Source: Irpex lacteus (lineage: Eukaryota > Basidiomycota > Agaricomycetes > Polyporales > Irpicaceae). Taken from it: a DNA stretch of 10,728 bases. Position numbers and translations under genes: made by a program. The notes below the pieces were generated by a model. It was given only the letters and a program-made list of their open reading frames with translations, ran no database searches and was not told the origin of the DNA. Shown here piece by piece: positions 4,994-10,728 of this stretch. Position 1 is the stretch's first letter. Every line of letters begins with the position of its first letter. Where the stretch lies: NCBI GenBank assembly GCA_001986395.2, contig MQVO02000307.1:1-10728 (forward strand), in the 5' to 3' direction.

Positions 4994-6153
4994 ATGGCAC
5001 TATTGCTTAACGGTCTTAACCAATCAAAGACGATTCTAGGTCTACGTCCAGCCTATCAATCACACCCTCACCATTTAACACTTAAAAGCCCTTGGCCTAT
5101 TTTAACATCAGGGTCAATTCTAGTGATGCTATCAAGCGCAGCTATGTACTTTAACTCATTTGATGGGGCTGGTCTACTACTTGTTATTGGGCTACTAAGC
5201 ACATCAACTGCTATGGCTCTATGGTGGGCTGACTGTATCATGGAAGGTACATACCTTGGTCACCATACTAAGATTGTACAACACAGCCTATCACTTGGTG
5301 TTAGCCTATTCGTTGTTACAGAAGCTTGCTTCTTCCTATCAAGCTTTTGGGCTTATTTCCATTCAAGTCTAGCACATACAGTTGAACTAGGGTCACAATG
5401 GCCGCCAGCAGGTGTAACAGCACTATCACCAATGGCAGTACCTCTAATGAATACACTACTACTAATTAGCTCAGGTGCTACTGTAACATATGGTCACCAT
5501 GCTATGTTCCGGTCAGACCGTTCAGCTGCTCTAATTGGTTTATTCCTAACAGTTGTACTAGCTATTATCTTTACAGCTCTACAAGGACTTGAATATGACG
5601 TAGCTGGATTCTCTATGGCAGACGGTGCTTATGGTAGCTGTTTATTCTTTGCAACAGGGTAAACCTTTATGCTCTTTAACTAAATCTATTTTGTTAAGAT
5701 CTTAACTGATAAAACAAAGCTTTATTTTTATTTAAATAAATAGAGGCACAACGACTATACATTACATTTAGATAATATAGTCTTAATTGTATTAAAAAAT
5801 ATTGATAATATAAGGCTAGTAATAGTTTGTCCATGGTTTCCATGTACTAGTTGGTACAATTGCACTAGCTGTAGGTCTAGTACGTCTCTACTACTACCAC
5901 TTTACATCTACTCACCACATTGGGCTAAAAGCTTTTATCCTTTACTGGCACTACTTAGCCTACACTAATCAATTCTATGCAAAGATACTATTTGCAACGG
6001 CTATCTATATTTATACCGTCTAACTACTGCTAAGCATTAAGGCACAGTCTTGATCATATTAAAACATATGTAATCAACTTATTCAATCATTCGTTTGTGG
6101 ACGTAGTATGGCTATCCCTTTACCTATCTATCTATTGGTGGAGAGCTGCTTAA
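4994..6153 (+). CDS. cox3: cox3, cytochrome c oxidase subunit 3, complete; three exons, two short introns
   Basis: COX3 is a core membrane subunit of complex IV. Exons are 4994-5660, 5830-5951 and 6094-6153 (stop TAA), giving about 282 residues, a usual length. Conserved blocks are HPHHLTLKSPWPILTSG near residue 24, WWADCIMEGTYLGHHT, CFFLSSFWAYFHSSLAHTVE, PPAGV, NTLLLISSGATVTYGHHA and YGSCLFFATGFHGFHVLVGT (across the first junction). They are followed by RLYYYHFTSTHHIGL, YWHFVDVVW (across the second junction) and SIYWWRAA. The N-terminus begins MALLLNGLNQ, about 20 residues before the usual start. ATG 4994 is the first ATG of the open frame, but a later start is not excluded. No stop or shift occurs within the exons, so this is the best-preserved gene here. 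Leu is mostly CTA, unlike nad2 and dpo. Confidence 0.95.
5661..5829 (+). other. Short group I-type intron in cox3 (169 nt)
   Basis: The exon ends AGGGT (5656-5660), which pairs with GCTCT (5671-5675) with T-G at the splice site. The intron ends in G5829, and splicing gives GGG TTC CAT GGT (G-F-H-G) as in COX3. A P7-like pair is GACTATA (5753-5759), preceded by CACAAC, and TATAGTC (5776-5782). Only 16 nt separate these strands, too few for a normal P3 plus P8, so the core must be reduced or folded differently. No ORF is present. Confidence 0.65.
5952..6093 (+). other. Very short intervening sequence in cox3 (about 142 nt)
   Basis: An insert must be removed between YWH and VDVVW. The boundaries given join CAC to TTT GTG and end in G6093, giving the canonical H-F-V-D. 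However, the 5' exon then ends in C, not T. An alternative, 5956-6097, has T before and G at the end but gives H-Y-L-D. I could not find a convincing P1. AAGGCACAGTCTTGATC recalls the P7 strand context of the other cox3 intron, and TTGAT could pair with ATCAA near 6072. The hairpin CATAT/ATATG between them could be P8. A group I origin is likely but unproven. Confidence 0.5.
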
Positions 6154-6387
6154 TACTATACTTATACTTTCACTAGACCCCGTAGACTAATCTATACTAA
6201 ATTATACTCTCTAAGACTAGTTATAGTATATATAACCTTTTGTATTCTAAATCTATACTTTATAAGACTAGTAATAGTATATACAACCTTTTGTACCCTT
6301 AACCAAGGATTGATAGTGTGTTAGTATTCTAGTGTGCTAGTAAGACGTCAATAGGTTCACTAACTCTTTAATAAGCTTCACAATGAA
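6154..6387. repeat. Spacer with a 33-bp direct repeat (51-bp period) and a small hairpin
   Basis: Positions 6212-6244 and 6263-6295 share TAAGACTAG, an ATAGTATATA-like core and AACCTTTTGTA, differing at two bases. At 6375-6389 GCTTCA and TGAAGC form a perfect 6-bp hairpin. No coding sequence is recognised. Confidence 0.75.
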
Positions 6388-6420
6388 GCGGTTGTAATAT
6401 AATATATAATGTGCTTGTCT
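6388..6420 (+). other. Possible partial duplicate of the trnD 5' half
   Basis: GCGGTTGTA followed by an AT-rich insert and CTTGTC echoes the start and anticodon region of the trnD gene at 6500 (GCGGTTGTA...CTTGTC). The 3' half does not match. It may be a decayed copy or chance. Confidence 0.3.
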
Positions 6421-6499
6421 TTCTACCTATAGTTTATTAGTAAGATAGTATTAATTTTAAACGACATCTAATAAGGTTAAAAATAAGGTTAAGAATAAA

Positions 6500-6571
6500 G
6501 CGGTTGTAGCATATGGGTAATGCACCGCCTTGTCAAGGGGGAAGATGTGGGATCGTAGCCCATCAATCGCG
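6500..6571 (+). tRNA. trnD: tRNA-Asp (GTC anticodon)
   Basis: Acceptor GCGGTTG / CAATCGC has one G-T pair, and the discriminator is G, as is typical for Asp. The D arm is GCAT-ATGGGTA-ATGC. The anticodon stem CCGCC/GGGGG has one central G-G mismatch around loop TTGTCAA. The T arm is GTGGG-ATCGTAG-CCCAT. The fold is good overall. Confidence 0.88.
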
Positions 6572-6718
6572 TATCGTTGATTAACTATCCACTTATAAGA
6601 TATCACTATACTAGCCTATAGCTATCTATGTACTAAACGGAAGGCTGATGCACTTTTTAAAGCATTGTTAAACAATAAAAGCTCTTTAAGCTAGATAAAT
6701 TAAAACATTCTTTTTAGG

Positions 6719-6776
6719 CTTTAATTAAAATTTAATTTTATTTTAATAAGTTCTTTTCTTTAGTATTTTATCAAAG
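6719..6776 (+). repeat. 58-bp AT-rich dispersed repeat, copy 2
   Basis: It matches 1126-1183 at all but one base. It is flanked by TTTTTAGG on the left and GTGTGTTTGCC on the right, unlike copy 1, so the edges of the unit are fairly well defined by the two contexts. Confidence 0.85.
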
Positions 6777-7157
6777 TGTGTTTGCCTGCTACGCTAGCCG
6801 ATATTGCCCATATAGCTAAATTAAGAAGAGCATGAATTTTAATAACTCGTTTATATATTGCTATTTATAGAGGCTTTTTTACTATCACTACCTGAGTTTC
6901 TTTAAATTTTTACAGCAATCAATGGATTAATAGAATCCCTCAAAAGTTGAATTGTATGATTATTTAGTGAAGATGGATGTTTAATTTTCCATATTTCACC
7001 TTCGGTATGTTTATTAAGAGAGATTCTCTATAAATAGTTTCATGGTTTACGACCGATGGAATCCCGGTTTATGAAATAAAATAGAATAATTTGGGTAAAA
7101 TGATACCCCAAGCAATGCAACTAAAGGACTCGCTTTTAAATTAAAATAAAATAAAAC
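6777..7157. other. Spacer with unrecognised open frames on both strands
   Basis: With TGA as Trp, the plus frame from about 6782 reads PATLADIAHIAKLRRA and continues for some 60 residues before a stop. The minus frame at about 6916-7022 reads NKHTEGEIWKIKHPSSLNN and on to INPLIAVKI. Neither matches a family I know. The NKHTE opening of the minus frame vaguely recalls NUMOD-type repeats. At most one can be a true remnant. Confidence 0.3.
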
Positions 7158-8466
7158 ATGAATAAAAACAATCTTACAAAACTTTCTTTAAATCGTCCAC
7201 CTGTTATAGCTACTTCAAAAACAAAAAGTCCAGGTTTTATCGCTTGTTCACCTAATTCCTTTACACTTTTTGTACGGCCACACAACCTAGTTACTTTTAC
7301 TTTTTTATCACTCATTTCTCTTTCTCATAAAAAAGTAGCTTTTTACTCTTCAATGTCAAAAAATCATACTTTAATTGAGAGTGACGGAGGAACTCCGAAA
7401 ACTGATAAATCAAGAACTTACACAGTTAAAAATAGTAAAATTAACCATAACTTAGGTTACATTTATCGTAACCCTAAATCTCATTGACACACTTATTTTT
7501 CTAATACTCACTATCAACAAATAGATGTAAATATTCTTGAAAATGAGTTAGCTTATTTTATACATTTGTTTAAATCTCAATATAAACAAAAATATTTCGC
7601 TATTATGTTTAAAATTAAATTTGATAATGGAGATATTAGATCTGCTTCAACAGTTCAAATTTCTTCTACAATTAAACAAGATTTCAGTCCACTTTTCTTA
7701 TCTCTTGCATCTGTTTTTAAACATAAAGAATATTATGATATTCTTTCAGAAGCTGAAGAAATAGAGTTCTTCGCTCCTATATCAGGGTTACCAATTGGTA
7801 ATATTATGTTCTCTTTTAAACCTATGGATAAAATTATTGGAACTAAATATGAAAGTATTAGCCGTTTAGATCAAAATATTTTATTAGCTAATGATAATAA
7901 AAGTAAAAGAAATCCTTTATACAATTTTAAGTTTAATGGTTATACTATACCTTCAACAATGGATCTATCTTTACCTAACATTAATTTTATGTGAGATTAT
8001 AGAATGCTATAGCTAGTAATGAAATTAAATCAGATGATAGAAGAGTACCGTTATTCTTTATGATTAATATTGATGATTTTTCAACTACTACCCAAAAAAA
8101 CTAGGAATTATAATTAATTCTAACTAGTTTTTTTGGGTATCTGTTTTATTAAATAACCAATTAATTTTTACAATTAAAGATGAATCACTTAATAATAATA
8201 AAGAACTATCTACTTTTAAAAGAACTATTTATGAAAATAAAAAAACTAAAATCTTCTATTTTGAATTAGGAGAACTTGTATTTTACAAAGAAAATGTAGA
8301 GGTTAATTATATTAAACCAATTAAAAAAGATGTTATTAACTTTGAAAGACCTAAAATATTAACATTAGATTTAGAGACTAGAGCAGTTAAAAATATTGAT
8401 AAGAATGATAGTGATAAAAGAGTTCTTAAATTCATACCTATTCTTATGCCAACTTACCACATACTG
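7158..8466 (+). pseudogene. dpo: Family B DNA polymerase (linear plasmid type), broken 5' part
   Basis: ATG 7158 is the first ATG after an in-frame TAA at 7152-7154. The frame continues through TGA at 7485-7487 and 7992-7994, both best read as Trp (KSHW, NFMWDY), to about 8004. A lost base then shifts it to AIASNEIKSDDRRVPLFF and NIDDFSTT. A 47-bp hairpin element (8091-8137) is inserted next. Removing it restores ISVLLNNQLIFTI. The final part holds KILTLDLETR, the ExoI motif, with D and E at 8368 and 8374 as the catalytic pair. The sequence stops resembling a polymerase after FIPILMPTYH, where a partial 58-bp repeat starts. ExoII and ExoIII and all polymerase motifs (A, B, C) are missing. In fungi such genes come from linear mitochondrial plasmids with protein-primed replication. 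Codons are strongly A/T-ending. The assignment rests mainly on ExoI, so the first 100 residues are less certain. Confidence 0.75.
8091..8137. mobile_element. Intact 47-bp hairpin element inserted in dpo
   Basis: The perfect 14-bp arms CCCAAAAAAACTAG (8091-8104) and CTAGTTTTTTTGGG (8124-8137) enclose a smaller hairpin (GAATTA-TAAT-TAATTC). TA flanks it on both sides. Removing exactly these 47 bp joins the dpo frame as TCA ACT ACT ATA TCT GTT with no extra base, so no target duplication is apparent. Related copies are at 9012, 9212 and in part at 310, 1098 and 2929. It has no coding capacity, so movement would need outside enzymes or recombination. Confidence 0.85.
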
Positions 8467-8486
8467 TTTAATTTTATTTTAATAAG
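8467..8486 (+). repeat. Partial copy of the 58-bp repeat at the dpo breakpoint
   Basis: TTTAATTTTATTTTAATAAG is identical to the same part of the full copies. It is followed by the GC hairpin GGGG-AGG-CCCC. The dpo similarity ends exactly here. Confidence 0.75.
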
Positions 8487-8528
8487 GGGAGGCCCCACCA
8501 TGATGATAGATAGTACGAATATAATAAG

Positions 8529-8717
8529 TTAAGCTGTTAGAGTTGTATTCTTAATTAAAAATATACCTGCTACAGTATAACTGTTCATAATTATTAGAGC
8601 TAGAGAAACTAGAAGAGGATAAGGTATACAGCGATAATTAATTAGTCCAGTTACATCAAGAGTAAATAATGGTAATAAGTCATACAAGATCTTAATAACT
8701 TGTAGGGAGGCATTAAA
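8529..8717 (-). other. Unrecognised hydrophobic minus-strand reading frame within a spacer
   Basis: The spacer 8490-9011 has no recognised gene. One minus frame encodes 62 residues, including LDVTGLINYRCIPYPLLVSL and IIMNSYTVAGIFLI, which look membrane-spanning. The same frame stays open upstream of one TAA to about 8865 if TGA is Trp. There is no start codon at a sensible place and no family match. In AT-rich DNA this could be chance. Confidence 0.2.
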
Positions 8718-9011
8718 TTATAAAGTATATATTTTCGTAGGGATACTGTAATAGATTTTATATCATAGAGTATAGATAATTATTACTAGGAGAGTATTAT
8801 AGTATAACTTGTGGATATTGGCTACATATGAATAATTACTAGCTTCACAGGGTCTGTTATATCTAAGAATTACTTAAGCATTTTGTAGTACTTCGTCTAG
8901 ATTAGTGTAGTGTTAGGTAGATACAGGTCTTAGTAATCTAAGAGTTATTATCCAGAAGTAATGTCCCTCCTAGTTTTCTTAATTAAATTTTATTCTTAAC
9001 TTTCTATCACT

Positions 9012-9067
9012 CCACAAAAAAACTAGTTATAATTAATTATCCCGGGATTGCGAGCCTAGTTTTTTGG
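9012..9067. mobile_element. Hairpin element, second version (about 56 bp)
   Basis: The arms CCACAAAAAAACTAG and CCTAGTTTTTTGG enclose TTATAATTAATTATCCCGGG and ATTGCGAG. The arms carry a few differences from the 8091 copy, and the loop is of another type with a CCCGGG site. The loop type matches the copies at 1098 and 9212. Confidence 0.8.
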
Positions 9068-9074
9068 ATGTTTT

Positions 9075-9143
9075 TTGGGGAAGGGCATATTTTAATTCTA
9101 CGGTTGTCCATACTCCTTCGTATTCCCCATTTGGGAATAAAAG
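9075..9143 (-). pseudogene. Possible dpo fragment (region after polymerase motif A), minus strand
   Basis: This minus frame reads LLFPNGEYEGVWTTVELKYA then LPQ. Family B plasmid polymerases have a stretch of the form (L/I)-(F/Y)-P-x-G-x-(W/Y)-x-G-x-(W/Y)-(F/T)-(S/T)-x-E-(L/I)-K-x-A between motifs A and B, which this fits well. It lies one frame away from the longer minus ORF ending at 9098, so a one-base shift near 9140 could join the two. It is cut by the hairpin element at 9012-9067. The assignment rests on the motif only. Confidence 0.5.
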
Positions 9144-9211
9144 GAATGATCAGTATCTATATTTATTGGTAGTTTAAATTGATAGTAAATTCTTCCTAAC
9201 CATAAACTTAC

Positions 9212-9296
9212 CCCAAAAAAACTAGTTATAATTAATTATCCCGGTATTATTAAAATTTAATTAAATTAAATTTTAATTAGAGCCTAGTTTTTTGGG
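9212..9296. mobile_element. Hairpin element carrying a nested 36-bp palindrome (85 bp)
   Basis: The arms CCCAAAAAAACTAG on the left and CTAGTTTTTTGGG on the right bound a loop that begins like the copy at 9012 (TTATAATTAATTATCCCGG). The 36-bp palindrome (9245-9280) then replaces GATTGC, before AGCCTAG. Precise removal of 85 bp restores the minus-strand frame that it interrupts. Confidence 0.85.
9245..9280. repeat. 36-bp AT-only near-palindrome, copy 2
   Basis: It is identical to 611-646. It lies within the hairpin element at 9212-9296, so it inserted into, or recombined with, that element. Confidence 0.9.
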
Positions 9297-9422
9297 TAAG
9301 GCGTTGGATAGAGGTATTCTCATTTGTAAGAAGTAATAAATTACATCTTCTAAATGTTCACGTTCACTTGACCACTTTTGAGGTAAGGGACCTCCTTCGT
9401 AAGGCAGAGTAAAAATAGAGTA

Positions 9423-10728
9423 ATGATCTTTATAAGTATAATGATCTTAATAGTGGCTATTGCACTACATTCTCTTTCCCCGGTTATTTTATCTAGAATT
9501 TCAGCTATAGTATTTATTTATGCCGGAGTATTAGCTTTTAATACTTTTGATATTCAGGCAATTGGATCAGGTATAGGTATCTATAGTGGTTTATTTCAAG
9601 TTTCTACAGTATCTCAATTATTTTGATATATTTTTATTTTTTATTGCAGGTCTAATTCTTATTGCTTCTCCTTATTTAAATTTAAATAAGATAGTTTCAA
9701 ATAATAATTCAGGTCAATACTCTTTAATAGTATTATTTAGTACATTAGGAGCATCCTTATTAATATCATCTTTTGATTTAATTTCATTATATTATGTATA
9801 GAATTACAATCTTTTGGTGTATATATTTTAGCTACTTTATATAGAAACTCAGAATCTGCTACTAGTGCAGGTTTAAAATATTTTTTATTAGGTTCATTAT
9901 CTTCTTGTTTAATCTTATTAGGAATTGGTTTAGTTTATGCTTATACTGGTTTAACAAATTTAGAATCAATCTATAGTTTAGTTTCAGTATCAAATAGTCC
10001 AAGTATTACCAAGGATTAAATTTAGGTATAATAATTATAATCATAGGATTATTATTCAAAATCAGTGCAGCACCATTCCATAATTGGGCACCTGATGTGT
10101 ATGATGATAGTCCTACAATAGTAACAATTTGGTTAACTATAATGCCTAAAATCTCAATAGTTATCTTTTTATTAGAATTATACACACACTTAGAATCATT
10201 TGGTAGTGTATTATCAATAGGAACAGTAGTAGATACTCTTGCCTCTAACGAGGGGAGTGGATATGTTTTAAAAAAATATATTATTATTAAGTTCATTATT
10301 ATCTCTAATAATAGGTACAATAGTAGGTTTAGCACAATCTAAAATAAAAAGATTATTAGCTTATAGTACAATATCACATGTAGGATTTATGTTATTAGCT
10401 ATAGCTATAAATACTGAACAGTCAATAGATTCCTTATTATTCTATATTATTCAATATTCATTAACAAATTTAGATACCTTTTTAATAATTATAGCTTTAG
10501 GTTATATTATAAATATTTCTAAATACTCTCACAGCCATAAAGTGGATATTGGGCAGGATGAGGAGAATAATAGTTTTATTAATAATAAAGGAAAAGAATT
10601 AGATATAAAATTTATTTCTGAATTAAAAGGACAATTTTTCTCAAATCCATTGTTAAGTGTAAGTTTAACAATTTGTCTATTCTCTATGGCAGGTATACCA
10701 CCTTTATTAGGGTTCTTCTCAAAACAAT
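9423..10728 (+). CDS. nad2: nad2, NADH dehydrogenase subunit 2, partial at right edge, four apparent frameshifts
   Basis: ND2 is an antiporter-like proton-pumping subunit of complex I. Starting at ATG 9423, the pieces read [20 protein letters not shown]; a shift at about 9612 (extra T in a T run) to [16 protein letters not shown]; a shift at about 9795 (a base missing) to [20 protein letters not shown]; a shift at about 10008 (a base missing) to [20 protein letters not shown] then [16 protein letters not shown]; a shift in the A7 run at 10270-10276 (extra A) to [20 protein letters not shown]; and finally [16 protein letters not shown]. The order and content are those of fungal ND2, and the pieces together would form a normal protein. 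The shifts sum to zero. Two lie in single-base runs, which suggests sequence errors, though a pseudogene or foreign copy is possible. Leu is nearly always TTA, unlike nad1 and cox3. The gene continues beyond the window. Confidence 0.9.

Larger units (their letters stand above)
9098..9446 (-). pseudogene. Minus-strand coding remnant interrupted by a hairpin element
   Basis: From 9446 downward the frame reads YSIFTLPYEGGPLPQKWSSE, then REHLEDVIYYFLQMRIPLSN, then AL, where the element at 9212-9296 is inserted. Removing those 85 bp gives an unbroken frame: VSLWLGRIYYQFKLPINIDT and on to TAG at 9098-9100, 87 residues in all. That the frame is kept exactly across the insert argues that this is real former coding sequence. 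I do not recognise the main part. Because a polymerase-like motif follows in another frame (9075-9143), it may belong to a dpo gene. Its upstream end overlaps the first 24 nt of nad2 on the opposite strand. There is no clear start codon. Confidence 0.55.

Noticed and set aside
8529..8717. Genuine membrane-protein gene on the minus strand
   Set aside because: It has no start codon, one upstream stop and no family match. Hydrophobic chance frames are common in AT-rich DNA.
10006..10335. Minus-strand 109-residue open frame
   Set aside because: It is antisense to well-conserved nad2 and has no family resemblance of its own.
10097..10342. Separate plus-strand ORF starting MYDDSPTIV
   Set aside because: It is an internal piece of nad2 ([13 protein letters not shown]) between two frameshifts, not its own gene.

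Overview
The window looks like part of a fungal mitochondrial genome. It carries respiratory-chain genes (cob start, nad5 piece, nad1, cox3, nad2), tRNA genes in mitochondrial style, short group I-type introns, remnants of LAGLIDADG and GIY-YIG homing endonucleases, and broken pieces of a linear-plasmid type family B DNA polymerase (dpo). TGA is read as Trp inside dpo, which fits translation table 4. I cannot name the species. Scattered dpo pieces together with many small inverted repeats recall reports from arbuscular mycorrhizal and other early-diverging fungi, but that is only an inference.

Layout. Positions 1-650: the tail of an unknown ORF, two abutting minus-strand tRNA genes and the first exon (or a stump) of cob. 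Positions 650-3390: mostly AT-rich spacer holding decayed pieces: a LAGLIDADG remnant (minus), a nad5 pseudogene with a 31-bp tandem duplication, a small dpo fragment and a GIY-YIG remnant. Positions 3392-6153: the healthiest part, with nad1 lacking its first exon, trnP and a complete cox3. nad1 and cox3 are each cut by two very short introns (about 140-195 nt). Positions 6154-6720: spacer with a 51-bp-period repeat and trnD. Positions 6720-8490: a broken 5' part of dpo. Positions 8490-9450: spacer, two hairpin elements and a minus-strand ORF. Positions 9423-10728: nad2, running off the window, with four apparent frameshifts.

The standout feature is a set of dispersed repeats. (1) A hairpin element has arms CCCAAAAAAACTAG / CTAGTTTTTTTGGG. 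In two places, removing exactly the element from CCC to GGG restores an interrupted reading frame with no target duplication left. (2) A 58-bp AT-rich repeat has two near-identical copies 5.6 kb apart plus several partial copies. (3) A 36-bp palindrome has two identical copies 8.6 kb apart. The families nest inside one another, and their copies sit at the edges of broken genes. This suggests that they spread and also seed breakage and recombination.

nad1, cox3 and nad2 encode membrane subunits of complex I and complex IV, and the tRNA genes serve their translation. The dpo and endonuclease pieces are remnants of selfish elements. nad1 and cox3 use CTA for Leu heavily, whereas nad2 and dpo use almost only TTA, so the window is mixed in base composition and perhaps in origin.
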